From Actinomyces sp. HMSC035G02 (GTDB lineage Bacteria; Actinomycetota; Actinomycetes; Actinomycetales; Actinomycetaceae), in the NCBI GenBank assembly GCA_001838165.1, contig KV835908.1, forward strand, positions 1 through 64,000: a stretch of 64,000 bases of DNA, read 5' to 3'. Positions within the stretch are counted from its first letter, which is position 1; the number at the start of each line of letters is the position of its first letter. The translations under genes were made by a program, and so were the position numbers. Under the pieces are notes generated by a model that searched no databases, was not told the origin of the DNA, and saw only the letters and a list, made by a program, of their open reading frames with translations. This document shows, piece by piece, positions 45,159 to 55,131 of the stretch.

Positions 45159-46487
45159 TTACGCGTCCTGGGACGCTGCGTCCGCTGGGGGCGTCGGGTT
45201 CGTGGCACCCACGACCTGGGCGACCATGCGGCCGGAAGCGAGGATGCCTTCGATGAGGTCGCCCTTCTTGATCTGCGCCGAGGACGTGATGAGCGCACCC
45301 GACGGGGTCTTCAGGAGCGCGTAGCCGCGGTCCAGAGTCGCCTGCGGGGACAGGGCGGTCAGCGTCGCGCGCGAGCGCGTCAGCTGCTGGCGCTCCGAGG
45401 CGAGCCGACGCTCGATCGCCGATCGCATTGCGGTGACCCGCTGCGCCAGAGCCGCACGGTGCCCCTCGACGATGGCCTCCGGGCCCTGGAGCACCGGGCG
45501 CGACGCGATGAGCATCAGGTTCGAGCGCTCCGTCGCCAGGCGCGCGTCCAGCGCCCCGCGCATGCGGGTCAGCGCCTGGGAGATGCCGTCGCGCTCGCGG
45601 GCGCGGTCCGGGACGATGCGGCGAGCCGCGTCCGTCGGGGTCGAGGCGCGGTAGTCGGCGACCAGGTCCAGCAGGGGAGAGTCGCCCTCGTGGCCGATCG
45701 CGGAAACGATGGGCGTGCGGGCGTCCGCGACGGCGCGCACGAGGCGCTCGTCGGAGAAGGGGAGGAGGTCTTCGACCGCGCCGCCACCGCGCGCGATGAC
45801 GATGACGTCGACCTCGTCCATGGCGTCCAGTTCGAGGAGGGCGCGGCCCACCTCGGGCACGCAGTGGTCGCCCTGCACGGCGACCTCGCGGATCTCGAAG
45901 CGCGCGCTTGGCCAGCGGTCCGACGCGTTGACGACCACGTCGTCCTTCGCCTTCGCGTTGCGTCCGCAGATCAGGCCGATCGTGCGCGGCAGGAACGGCA
46001 GAGGGTTCTTACGCGCATCCGAGAACAGCCCCTCCGCCGCCAGGCGGGCGCGCAGCGCCTCAATCTGGGCCAGCAGGTCGCCCACGCCCTGCAGGTGAAT
46101 CTCCGCGGCCTGCAGGTTGAGTCGGCCCGAGCGCTCCCAAAACACTGGCTTTACGCGCGTCACCACGCGCGCGCCCTCGGTCAGGGGCGTGGAATCCATG
46201 ACGCCCGCCCACGCGGTCACCGTCATCGACGTGTCCGTCTCAAGGTCGCGCAGCGTCAAGAAATGCATCTTCGCGCCGGGGCGCACCTTGTACTCGACGA
46301 CCTGGCCCTCCACCCACAGGGGGCTCATACGGTCCACGTACACCTTGATGTTCTCCGTCAGCCTGCGCAGCGGCCACGGATTATCTCGCGTCGTATCAGC
46401 CGCCTTCGCAGCGGGCGGACGAGGCTGGGGTGAGCCGCCCGGAGGCGGCGCAGCAGGGGAAAGAGGCAATGTCACGCCACTCAGCAT
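45159..46487 (-). CDS. xseA: Exodeoxyribonuclease VII large subunit
   Basis: Single-strand-specific nuclease subunit of 442 residues that works with XseB in repair and recombination. An N-terminal OB fold (about 38-130, with WVEGQVVEYKV) is followed by the catalytic domain with VIARGGGAVEDLLPFSDE near 225 and a C-terminal coiled coil. I place the start at the ATG at 46487; the open frame continues to 47780 but only antisense to ispH. The start has no strong ribosome site. Divergent from ispH across 129 bases. Confidence 0.92.
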   Translation of the reverse strand: MLSGVTLPLSPAAPPPGGSPQPRPPAAKAADTTRDNPWPLRRLTENIKVYVDRMSPLWVEGQVVEYKVRPGAKMHFLTLRDLETDTSMTVTAWAGVMDSTPLTEGARVVTRVKPVFWERSGRLNLQAAEIHLQGVGDLLAQIEALRARLAAEGLFSDARKNPLPFLPRTIGLICGRNAKAKDDVVVNASDRWPSARFEIREVAVQGDHCVPEVGRALLELDAMDEVDVIVIARGGGAVEDLLPFSDERLVRAVADARTPIVSAIGHEGDSPLLDLVADYRASTPTDAARRIVPDRARERDGISQALTRMRGALDARLATERSNLMLIASRPVLQGPEAIVEGHRAALAQRVTAMRSAIERRLASERQQLTRSRATLTALSPQATLDRGYALLKTPSGALITSSAQIKKGDLIEGILASGRMVAQVVGATNPTPPADAASQDA

Positions 46488-46616
46488 GCCACAGGAGAGT
46501 CCCCGCCGCGCTGCCGCGCCCCGCGCCTGTGGACGGCCCCGGCCTCGTCGATGAGGGGCGTGTGGGATTGCCGCGAGCGCGCGCACGCTCCGGGCCGTGG
46601 GCGCTAGGGTGGACGC

Positions 46617-47684
46617 ATGAATGAAAACGTCGACCTGCGCGCCAGCGCCGAGTCCCCCCTGCCCTCCTCCCACGGTGAGGGCAGCGGCCGTATCCTCTTG
46701 GCCGCCCCGCGCGGATACTGCGCTGGTGTGGACCGCGCCGTCGACGTCGTCGAAAAGGCCCTCGAGCTCTACGGCGCGCCCGTGTACGTGCGCAAGGAGA
46801 TCGTCCACAACAAGTTCGTCGTCGAGTCGCTGACTAAGCGCGGCGCGATCTTCGTCCAGGAGACCGATGAGGTGCCCGAGGGCGCCCGCGTCGTGTTCTC
46901 CGCGCACGGCGTCTCCCCGGCCGTCCACGAGGCCGCCGCCACCCGCCACCTCGCTACGATCGACGCGACCTGCCCGCTCGTGACCAAGGTGCACCGCGAG
47001 GCCGTGCGCTTCGCGAAGGAAGACTACGACATCATCCTGGTGGGCCATCAGGGCCACGAGGAGGTCGAGGGCACCTTCGGCGAGGCCCCCGACCACATCC
47101 AGGTTGTCGGCACCCCCGACGAGGTCGATAACGTCGTCGTGCGCGACCCCTCGCGCGTCGTGTGGATCTCCCAGACCACGCTCTCCGTCGACGAGACCCG
47201 CGAGACCGTCGACCGCTTGCGTCAGCGTTTCCCGCAGCTCATCGACCCGCCGTCGGACGACATCTGCTACGCCACACAGAACCGCCAGGGTGCCGTCAAG
47301 CACATCGCGCCCCAGGTCGACGTCATGGTCGTCGTCGGCTCGGCGAACTCCTCGAACTCCGTGCGCCTCGTCGAGGTCGCGCTCGAGGCCGGGGCGGGCG
47401 CCGCCTACCGCGTCGACAAGGCCGACGAGCTCGAGGAATCCTGGTTCGAGGGTGCCCGCACCGTGGGCCTCACTTCCGGCGCGTCCGTGCCCGAGATCCT
47501 CGTGCGCGAGGTCATCGAATGGCTGCAGGAGCGCGGATTCCCCACCGTTGAGGTGGCCCGCACTGAAACCGAATCGACGACCTTCGCGCTGCCCCGCGAC
47601 CTGCGCGCCGACCTCAAGAACGCCGGCATGGCGCCCGCACGCCCCCATGCGCCCCGCGTCGCCGGGCCAAACCACACGAAGTAG
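46617..47684 (+). CDS. ispH: 4-hydroxy-3-methylbut-2-enyl diphosphate reductase
   Basis: The last enzyme of the non-mevalonate isoprenoid pathway, a [4Fe-4S] protein making IPP and DMAPP. The 355 residues contain the three cluster cysteines in [11 protein letters not shown] (C35), [10 protein letters not shown] (about C119) and [11 protein letters not shown] (about C217), and FVLEGS-like SAHGVSP and TSGASVPE positions. The first 24 residues are variable. Isoprenoid supply links it functionally to uppS and the undecaprenyl-linked glycan genes. Confidence 0.95.
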   Translation: MNENVDLRASAESPLPSSHGEGSGRILLAAPRGYCAGVDRAVDVVEKALELYGAPVYVRKEIVHNKFVVESLTKRGAIFVQETDEVPEGARVVFSAHGVSPAVHEAAATRHLATIDATCPLVTKVHREAVRFAKEDYDIILVGHQGHEEVEGTFGEAPDHIQVVGTPDEVDNVVVRDPSRVVWISQTTLSVDETRETVDRLRQRFPQLIDPPSDDICYATQNRQGAVKHIAPQVDVMVVVGSANSSNSVRLVEVALEAGAGAAYRVDKADELEESWFEGARTVGLTSGASVPEILVREVIEWLQERGFPTVEVARTETESTTFALPRDLRADLKNAGMAPARPHAPRVAGPNHTK

Positions 47685-47721
47685 GGCAACACCACCGGGC
47701 CTGCTCCGATAGGATGGGGGC

Positions 47722-48804
47722 GTGTCTCTTACTATCGGTATCGCCGGACTGCCCAACGTCGGCAAGTCCACCCTGTTCAACGCCCTGACCCGCGCGACCG
47801 TGCTCGCCGCGAACTACCCCTTCGCGACCATCGAGCCCAACGTCGGCGTCGTCCCCCTGCCCGACCCGCGCCTGAACAAGCTCGCGGAGATCTTCGGCTC
47901 CCAGCGCATCCTGCCCGCCACCGTGTCCTTCGTGGACATCGCCGGCATCGTGCGCGGCGCCTCCGAGGGTGAAGGCCTGGGCAACCAGTTCCTCGCCAAC
48001 ATCCGCGAGGCCGACGCGATCTGCCAGGTCACGCGCGCCTTCTCCGACCCCGACGTCGTGCACGTCGACGGCAAGGTGGACCCGGCCTCGGACATCGAGA
48101 CCATCAAGACCGAGCTGATCCTCGCCGACATGCAGACGATCGAGAAGCAGATTCCGCGCCTCGAAAAGGAGGTGCGCGGCAAGAAGACCGAGCCGATCGT
48201 CCTTGAAACCGCCCGACAGGCGTTGGAGCTGCTGGAGCGCGGCGAGCTGCTGTCCGGCCCCGAGGGCGCCAAGCTGGACCAGGATGCGCTGCGTTCCTTC
48301 CAGCTCATGACCTCCAAGCCCTTCATCTTCGTGTTCAACATGGACGCCGCCGAGATGGACAACGAGGAAATGAAGGACGAACTGCGCGCCCTCGTTGCGC
48401 CCGCCGAAGCCATCTTCCTGGACGCCCAGTTCGAGGCCGAGCTGGTCGAGCTCGACGACGAGGACGCCCGCGAGATGCTCGCCGAATCCGGTCAGGACGA
48501 GTCCGGCCTGGACAAGCTGGCCCGCGTCGGCTTCGACACTCTCGGCCTGCAGACCTACCTCACCGCCGGTGAGAAGGAAGCACGCGCCTGGACCATCCAC
48601 AAGGGCGACACCGCCCCCAAGGCCGCCGGCGTCATCCACACGGACTTCGAAAAGGGCTTCATCAAGGCCGAGGTCGTCTCCTACGATGACCTGGTCGAGG
48701 CCGGCTCCATGGCCGCCGCGAAGGCCGCCGGCAAGGTCCGCATGGAAGGCAAGGACTACGTCATGGAAGACGGAGACGTTGTGGAGTTCCGCTTCAACGT
48801 CTGA
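47722..48804 (+). CDS. ychF: Redox-regulated ATPase YchF
   Basis: A 360-residue translation-associated ATPase of the Obg-related family. P-loop GLPNVGKSTLFNALT near residue 6, the VSFVDIAGIVRGASEGEG switch and the C-terminal TGS domain (about 275-360) are all present. The GTG start is 37 bases after ispH. It ends nine bases before hsdM, so restriction-island genes begin directly behind it. Confidence 0.95.
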   Translation: MSLTIGIAGLPNVGKSTLFNALTRATVLAANYPFATIEPNVGVVPLPDPRLNKLAEIFGSQRILPATVSFVDIAGIVRGASEGEGLGNQFLANIREADAICQVTRAFSDPDVVHVDGKVDPASDIETIKTELILADMQTIEKQIPRLEKEVRGKKTEPIVLETARQALELLERGELLSGPEGAKLDQDALRSFQLMTSKPFIFVFNMDAAEMDNEEMKDELRALVAPAEAIFLDAQFEAELVELDDEDAREMLAESGQDESGLDKLARVGFDTLGLQTYLTAGEKEARAWTIHKGDTAPKAAGVIHTDFEKGFIKAEVVSYDDLVEAGSMAAAKAAGKVRMEGKDYVMEDGDVVEFRFNV

Positions 48805-48813
48805 GGGAAAGAA

Positions 48814-50364
48814 GTGAAGGTAACTGATCTTGCAAAGGTTCGTGCGACGCTCTGGAGCGCTGCAGACGAGCTGCGTGCCAATTCCAAACTCACTCCGGTG
48901 CAGTACCGTGACCCGGTATTGGGCCTCGTTTTCTTGGCCTATGCGGAGAATCGGTTTGAATCTGTGCGAGCTGCGGTGGAGGCCGGGGCTACGAGCCGAA
49001 ACCCTGCCACCGTCGCGGACTATAAGGCAAAATCCGTGCTCTATGTGCCCGACGAGTCTCGCTTATCGTACCTGGTGGACTTGCCAGAGGGGGAGGACAT
49101 CGGCAAGGCGACTCACGACGCGATCAAGGGCATCGAGGATAACAACCCAGAACTCAAGGATGTCCTGCCACGCGGGTATCAGAAGCTTGAGCGCTCGACC
49201 CTTGTTGAACTCCTTCGCTTGTTTGCCCCACTACCCAAGCAGCTTGAGGGGGACGCGTTTGGGTTCATCTACGAGGATTTTCTCTCCAACTTTGCTGCCC
49301 AGGAAGGAAAGGGCGGCGGTGAGTACTTCACCCCGTACTCGATCGTGCGTCTCATCGTCGAGATCCTGCAGCCCTTCCAGGGGCGAGTGTTCGACCCGGC
49401 CTGCGGTTCGGGCGGTATGTTCGTGCAATGCGCGAAGTTCGTTGAGCGCCACCACGAGAAAGCCAGCCGTAAGCTGTCCCTTTTCGGGACTGAGAAGACC
49501 GAGGACACCGTCCCACTGGCAAAGATGAATCTTGCCCTGCACGGTCTGTCCGGTGACATCCGTCAGGCCAATAGTTATTACGAGGATCCTCACGAAGCTG
49601 TCGGGGCATTTGACTTCGTCATGGCCAATCCTCCTTTCAACGTCGACAAAATCAAGAAGGATCAGCTTGCAGGGGACAAGCGTTTCCCCTTCGGTCTGCC
49701 CAAGGCTGACAATGGCAACTTCATCTGGATCCAGCAGTTCTACGCGGCACTCTCGGCGAAAGGCCGCGCCGGATTTGTCATGGCCAACTCCGCATGTGAC
49801 GCTGGGCATTCTGAGAAGGATATTCGACAGAAGCTTATCGAGTCTGGCACAGTTGACGTGATGGTGGCCGTCGGGCCGAACTTCTTCTATACGGTTACCC
49901 TGCCGGTGACACTGTGGTTCCTTGACAAAACGAAGCTGGGCACTGAACGGGAAGACACTGTGCTCTTCATCGACGCCCGGCACATCTTCCACCAGATCGA
50001 CCGCGCCCACCGCGACTTCACCGCGGAACAGATCGAGTTCATTTCCAACATCGTGAGACTCTATCGCGGCGAAGACATCCAGACTGTTGACGGCAGTAAT
50101 GAACTCCTAGAGCAGAACTTCCCCGGCGGCCAGTACGTTGACGTTGGTGGTCTGTGTAAGATCGTCAGTCGCGCCGAAATTGAGGAACAGGGCTGGAGTC
50201 TCAATCCTGGCCGCTACACCGGCGTCACCGCCGTTGACGAAGAAGACATCGACTTTTTGGGTGACCTGCAACGTCTGCATGAGGAGTTCACTCAGCTCAG
50301 TGAGGAGGCCGACGCTCTTCGCGCCAAGGTCAACGATGCCATCACTGGGATTCTTGAACCATGA
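48814..50364 (+). CDS. hsdM: Type I restriction system methyltransferase subunit
   Basis: The N6-adenine methylating subunit, 516 residues, which acts with HsdS and HsdR. An N-terminal helical domain (about 1-150) precedes the SAM-binding DPACGSGGMFV (about 194) and the catalytic ANPPFN (about 270); a C-terminal helical region follows. The GTG follows GGGAAAG. It starts nine bases after ychF and overlaps hsdS by four bases. Codon use here is visibly less GC-biased than in ychF, consistent with acquired DNA. Confidence 0.95.
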   Translation: MKVTDLAKVRATLWSAADELRANSKLTPVQYRDPVLGLVFLAYAENRFESVRAAVEAGATSRNPATVADYKAKSVLYVPDESRLSYLVDLPEGEDIGKATHDAIKGIEDNNPELKDVLPRGYQKLERSTLVELLRLFAPLPKQLEGDAFGFIYEDFLSNFAAQEGKGGGEYFTPYSIVRLIVEILQPFQGRVFDPACGSGGMFVQCAKFVERHHEKASRKLSLFGTEKTEDTVPLAKMNLALHGLSGDIRQANSYYEDPHEAVGAFDFVMANPPFNVDKIKKDQLAGDKRFPFGLPKADNGNFIWIQQFYAALSAKGRAGFVMANSACDAGHSEKDIRQKLIESGTVDVMVAVGPNFFYTVTLPVTLWFLDKTKLGTEREDTVLFIDARHIFHQIDRAHRDFTAEQIEFISNIVRLYRGEDIQTVDGSNELLEQNFPGGQYVDVGGLCKIVSRAEIEEQGWSLNPGRYTGVTAVDEEDIDFLGDLQRLHEEFTQLSEEADALRAKVNDAITGILEP

Positions 50365-51620
50365 GTGAATGGAAGACGACTCGTATTCGCGATGTTGCTG
50401 AAGTGTACGACGGGCCCCACGCTACGCCCAAGAAGGTGGAGAAAGGGCCCTGGTATCTGAGTATTTCGTCGCTCCATAGGGGCCAACTTGATCTGTCAAA
50501 GTCTGTGCACATTTCCGAAGTAGACTTTCCTAAGTGGACGAGGCGAGTGGCTCCGCAGGTCGGCGACACACTGTTTTCCTATGAGACTAGGCTGGGGCAA
50601 GCCGCTTACTGGGCTCTGGAGGCTGAGGCTGCACTTGGGCGAAGAATGGGCCTGTTGCGTCCGAAGCGCGGTTTGATCGAGCCTCGCTACTTGTGCTACG
50701 CCTACCTGGGCCCGCAGTTTCAGGAGGTAATTCGGCAACATACCTTATCTGGCGCGACTGTGGATCGTATTCCTGTGGGTGAAATGCCTAACTGGCCAAT
50801 ACTGCTCCCCTCACTTGAAACGCAGCGGGCAGTGCTCAGCGTTCTCAATTCGATTGATGGTTTGATCGAGAACAACCGGCGGCGGATCGAAGTGCTGGAG
50901 GAGATGGCGCGGGCAATCTACCGCGAGTGGTTCGTGAAGTTCCGTTTCCCCGGCCATCAGGACGTCCGCCTCGTCAATTCGGAACTTGGTCTGACTCCCG
51001 AGGGGTGGGACCTTGTGGCAGCTTCGGACGTGTTGCTGATCAATCCAAGAATCAAGCTGGATAAGGGTGTTTCTCATCCTTTCATCAACATGGGGGATCT
51101 GAGTGAGAAAGGTATGTCCTGCAGACCGAGCGAGTATCGATCCGGTGGATCCGGCTCGAAGTTCGTAGTGGGCGACACCTTGTTCTCGCGCATTACTCCC
51201 TGCTTGCAGAACGGGAAGACTGGCCTGGTTCAAACACTCGGCGACAGTGAGGTCGGTCGGGGATCGACTGAGTTCATCGTCCTGCGGGGGCGGCTTGTGG
51301 GATCTGCATACACTTACTGCCTGGCTCGGAATGAACATTTTCGCGCTTATGCTGAGGCCAGTATGAGCGGGGCGAGTGGACGGCAGCGCGTGCGGAACGA
51401 GTGTTTCGACTCATACATGATAGCGGTCCCTCCGCGAGAACTCGCGCAGCAGTTCGAGCAGGCCTCCCAACCGATGTTTGCGCAGATCCGAATCTTGACG
51501 GATGAGACGTTGACATTGGTAAGGTTGCGTGATCGGCTGCTCCCCAAACTTGTGACAGGCCAGATCGATGTTTCTGGGCTCGACCTGGAGGCGGTGGATG
51601 CAAAGGAGGAAGCCGGATGA
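50361..51620 (+). CDS. hsdS: Type I restriction system specificity subunit
   Basis: The 419-residue subunit that chooses the DNA target. It has the classical two target-recognition domains (about 1-150 and about 215-375), each followed by a helical conserved region. The first conserved region includes LPSLETQRAVLSVLNSIDGL and the second ELAQQFEQASQPMF. The ATG overlaps the hsdM stop and its stop overlaps hsdR. I see no second or partial hsdS and no inverted repeats that would suggest phase switching. The target sequence cannot be predicted by eye. Confidence 0.93.
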   Translation: MSEWKTTRIRDVAEVYDGPHATPKKVEKGPWYLSISSLHRGQLDLSKSVHISEVDFPKWTRRVAPQVGDTLFSYETRLGQAAYWALEAEAALGRRMGLLRPKRGLIEPRYLCYAYLGPQFQEVIRQHTLSGATVDRIPVGEMPNWPILLPSLETQRAVLSVLNSIDGLIENNRRRIEVLEEMARAIYREWFVKFRFPGHQDVRLVNSELGLTPEGWDLVAASDVLLINPRIKLDKGVSHPFINMGDLSEKGMSCRPSEYRSGGSGSKFVVGDTLFSRITPCLQNGKTGLVQTLGDSEVGRGSTEFIVLRGRLVGSAYTYCLARNEHFRAYAEASMSGASGRQRVRNECFDSYMIAVPPRELAQQFEQASQPMFAQIRILTDETLTLVRLRDRLLPKLVTGQIDVSGLDLEAVDAKEEAG

Positions 51621-54600
51621 CACCTACCGGTCCGGAGTACTGGTACGTGGAAAAACCCAGCGTAGAGCTGTTGGAGCAGCTCGGGTGGTCCACAGTCGAT
51701 GCCTACGACGAGGCATTGGGGGAGGCGGGAACGCTTGGGCGTGACTCACAACGCGATGTTGTACTCACCCACCGGCTGCGGTCAGCAATGCGTAACCTCA
51801 ACCCCGCGCACGTGCCGCAGTCCGTGATCGAGGAAGCGATCGAGACACTGACCAAGGATCGTTCGGCAATGGACCCGGTGCGCGCCAACCGGGAGGTCCG
51901 AGACCTTGTGTGCGAGGGTTACCATGCTGAGTGGGTGAACGAACTCGGGGAGAAAAAGAACGAGACGCTTCGCTTCATTGACCTCGCCAGGCCTGCAGTG
52001 AATGACCTGCTGGCTGCACGACAGGTGTGGGTCAAGGGTAACCTGCACATCCGCAGGCTCGATCTAGTGCTCTTCGTTAACGGTATTCCGCTTGTGCTTA
52101 TGGAGTTCAAGAAGCCGAACGAGTCGGTGAAAGCTGCGTACGCGGATAATCTCACCGACTACCGTGATACAGTCCCGCAGCTGTTTGTGCCGAATGTATT
52201 CGTGCTGCTGTCCAACGGAGCTGAGGCTAAGGTCGGATCAACCTACTCGCCGTATAACTTCTTCAACGACTGGTTGATTCTTGACGCCAAGGGTACTCGT
52301 GCGAAGGTCGATCGTAGAGAGGTGGCGCTCGCCACAGTGTTGCGTGGTACTTGCGATCCGCAGGTGCTGCTAGACCTGCTGGAGAACTTCGTCGCCTACC
52401 TCGAGCGTCCGGGCGGACTCATCAAGGTGATCGCTCGCTCACACCAGTACCTCGGTGTCAACGCCGCGATCGATAACCTGCGTCAGGCGCGCGCCGATTA
52501 CGAAAAGCGGCTGGGAGTCTTCTGGCATACCCAAGGATCGGGTAAAACATTATCGATGCTGTGGTTTACCCAGAAGGTGCTGCGCAAGCTCCCAGGCAAG
52601 TGGACCTTCGTCATGGTTACCGACCGTACCGAGCTAGACATACAGCTGCACGGCGAATTCGCTGATGCTGGTGCGCTTGCACCCGAAGCGCACGTGCATG
52701 CCGAATCCGTGGCGCACCTACGAGAGCTGCTTGCCGCCGACCACCGGTACGTCTTCACGCTGATCCACAAGTTCCAGGTGTCGAAAGCCAAAGGCGAGCA
52801 ACAAATGCCGGTGCTGTCGGACCGCTCGGACATCATCGTCATCACTGACGAGGCGCACCGCAGTCAGTACGACACTCTCGCGCTTAACATGCGCACCGCC
52901 CTGCCGAACGCATCCATGATGGGTTTCACTGGTACCCCGCTCATTGCGGGTGAGGAACAGGCAACTCGGGAGCAGTTCGGCGACTACGTCAGTATCTATA
53001 ACTTCCGCGACGCCATCGCCGACGGTGCGACCGTTCCGCTGTACTACGAGAACCGTATTCCCGAGCTGCAGCTGGTCAACGAGAACTTCTCCGAGGAGCT
53101 CAATGAACTGCTCGAAGAGGCCGAGATCGACGATGAGGCCGAGGGGCAGTTGGCGCGTCAGTTCGCAACGCAATACGCGCTGTTGACCCGCCCTGAGCGA
53201 CTCAAAGCTATCGCGAAGGACCTGGTGCAGCACTTCGTTGGCCGCGGATTCGCCGGGAAAGCAATGTACGTCGGGTTGGATAAGGCGGCGGCAGTGCGGA
53301 TGTACGACCTCGTCCAGGCGGCGTGGGCGGAATATCTAACAGAGCTTAGGGTGCAGCATGACGCACTGCCTGAGCTGGAGCGGGCGTGGTTGGCGTCCCG
53401 GATTGACCTTATGGAGTCGACGGACATGGCTGTGGTGGTCTCGCCCAGTCAGAACGAATTAAAGACGCTCGACGACCGCGGCCTTGACATCCGCCCGCAC
53501 CGCGAACGGATGAACCGTGAGGACCTTGCGGAGAAGTTCAAAGAGTCGAAGGATCCGCTTCGTATAGTGTTCGTCTGCGCGATGTGGATGACCGGGTTCG
53601 ACGCGCCCAGTGTCTCGACGGTCTACCTTGACCGACCCATGCGTAATCACACGCTCATGCAGACGATTGCTCGTGCGAATCGCGTTTTTCCTGATAAAGA
53701 GAACGGTTTGATCGTTGACTACGTCGGTGTCTTCCGAAACCTAGAGAAGGCCCTCGCCGTGTATGGAGCTGCGGATGGAGGTGACGCGCCGATCGAGATC
53801 ATTGACGGCCTTGCCGCCGAACTCAACGCAGCCGTCAGCAAACTGTCTGATTTCTGCTCCGGTATCGGATTCGACCTCGTGGCACTGAGAGACGCCCGAG
53901 GTTTTGACCACATAGCGCAACGCGACCTTGCCGTTGAAGCGCTGCTGGCGGATGAGGAGACATACGCCGAATTTCAGCAGCAGGCACGGCAGGTGCGGAA
54001 GCTCTTCAAAGCACTTCTTCCGAACCCAGCTGCTGCAAAGCAGCAACGCACCGTCGCTGCCGTGCGAGTTCTATCTGAACGGATCGCCGAGGTGACCCGT
54101 CCACCTTCGCCGAACCTCGGAGGCCTCAGCGATGAGGTTGATGCCCTGCTCGATCGCTCAGTAGGGGCCGAGGAGTACGTTATCCGCACTGTGGTAGACG
54201 GAAGCACTCTTGACTCGCTCATTGATCTCGGCCAGATTGATTTCGATGGACTGGCGGCAAAGTTTGGCAAACGAAAGCGCGCCGAGACCAACCGCCTTGC
54301 CCAACTGCTGCGGCAACAGGCGATCTCATCCGTCATGCGAAATCCGACCCGGTACGAGTTGGTGGAGCGAATCGAGAAACTCATCGAGGCGTACAACGCA
54401 GGCAGCGTGAACATCGACGAGTACCTCAAACGTCTAATCGACCTATCGCAGACTCTATCGGCTGAGGAGGAGCGCAGTGTCCGCGAAGGCCTCAACGAGG
54501 AAGAACTCGCGATCTTCGACCTACTGACCCAACCCGAGCCGGAGCTCACTGACGAAGAGCGTGAGCGGGTGAAGCTCAGTGCGAAGAAGTTGCTGGAGCA

Positions 54601-54808
54601 CCTGCATGAAAAGCTCATCCAGGACTGGAGACGCAAGATCGACGTGCTCAACGATGTTGACAGCACTATCCGACGCGTGCTCGACCAGAGCCTTCCTGAG
54701 GACCCATATACCGACGAAATCTTCGCCGAAAAGGTTGGCGTGGTGCTGGAGCATGTGCTTACCGCATACGGCGACAATGGAGAGAGCGTATACAATTGCC
54801 TGAGCTGA
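51617..54808 (+). CDS. hsdR: Type I restriction system endonuclease subunit
   Basis: A 1063-residue motor and nuclease. The PD-(D/E)xK nuclease lies near 145-165 (DLVLFVNGIPLVLMEFKKP). The SF2 helicase core has Walker A FWHTQGSGKTLSML near 303, ITDEAHRSQYD near 411, GFTGTPL near 435 and motif VI IARANR near 684. A long helical C-terminus binds HsdM. No motif is missing, so the set M-S-R looks complete and active. Its ATG overlaps the hsdS stop. Confidence 0.95.
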   Translation: MTPTGPEYWYVEKPSVELLEQLGWSTVDAYDEALGEAGTLGRDSQRDVVLTHRLRSAMRNLNPAHVPQSVIEEAIETLTKDRSAMDPVRANREVRDLVCEGYHAEWVNELGEKKNETLRFIDLARPAVNDLLAARQVWVKGNLHIRRLDLVLFVNGIPLVLMEFKKPNESVKAAYADNLTDYRDTVPQLFVPNVFVLLSNGAEAKVGSTYSPYNFFNDWLILDAKGTRAKVDRREVALATVLRGTCDPQVLLDLLENFVAYLERPGGLIKVIARSHQYLGVNAAIDNLRQARADYEKRLGVFWHTQGSGKTLSMLWFTQKVLRKLPGKWTFVMVTDRTELDIQLHGEFADAGALAPEAHVHAESVAHLRELLAADHRYVFTLIHKFQVSKAKGEQQMPVLSDRSDIIVITDEAHRSQYDTLALNMRTALPNASMMGFTGTPLIAGEEQATREQFGDYVSIYNFRDAIADGATVPLYYENRIPELQLVNENFSEELNELLEEAEIDDEAEGQLARQFATQYALLTRPERLKAIAKDLVQHFVGRGFAGKAMYVGLDKAAAVRMYDLVQAAWAEYLTELRVQHDALPELERAWLASRIDLMESTDMAVVVSPSQNELKTLDDRGLDIRPHRERMNREDLAEKFKESKDPLRIVFVCAMWMTGFDAPSVSTVYLDRPMRNHTLMQTIARANRVFPDKENGLIVDYVGVFRNLEKALAVYGAADGGDAPIEIIDGLAAELNAAVSKLSDFCSGIGFDLVALRDARGFDHIAQRDLAVEALLADEETYAEFQQQARQVRKLFKALLPNPAAAKQQRTVAAVRVLSERIAEVTRPPSPNLGGLSDEVDALLDRSVGAEEYVIRTVVDGSTLDSLIDLGQIDFDGLAAKFGKRKRAETNRLAQLLRQQAISSVMRNPTRYELVERIEKLIEAYNAGSVNIDEYLKRLIDLSQTLSAEEERSVREGLNEEELAIFDLLTQPEPELTDEERERVKLSAKKLLEHLHEKLIQDWRRKIDVLNDVDSTIRRVLDQSLPEDPYTDEIFAEKVGVVLEHVLTAYGDNGESVYNCLS

Positions 54809-55131
54809 TGTTGCCTGCTAGAAGACTCCTACGATCGCGGACGGATCGTTAGGTCCATTTATGGGTAATACGCGAGGGATTAAGCTGTCAACGAGTGCAT
54901 CAGTGAGGCTGTCCTGTCGAACACCGTGCGCACACTCCCAGGTTGAGTGTTCGTCCATACGCTGTAACGAAGCGGAGGTCGGGGTATCTCGCCCCTAGAT
55001 GATGTCTAGCTCTATCTACTTTACAAAGTATGTATTTGTTAATATGGAATGAAGGGGTCTAGTGAGGCTAGTGTTAGTCTAGATTCTAGGTGGTTTTTGT
55101 TATCAAACTGCTGAACTGTAGGAGTTGTTTT
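54809..55131. other. AT-rich gap, likely promoter of HEPN-like gene
   Basis: 323 bases with no coding region. The last 150 are AT-rich, with a TTTACA at 55021 and TAATAT at 55041 (a spacing of only 14) that may hold a promoter. CTAG, usually scarce in high-GC actinobacteria, occurs six times between 54990 and 55090. I see no terminator for hsdR. Confidence 0.4.

Noticed and set aside
46488..47780. Extension of the xseA frame to 47780
   Set aside because: The extension is antisense to ispH and lacks any XseA homology; the OB fold starts after the ATG at 46487.
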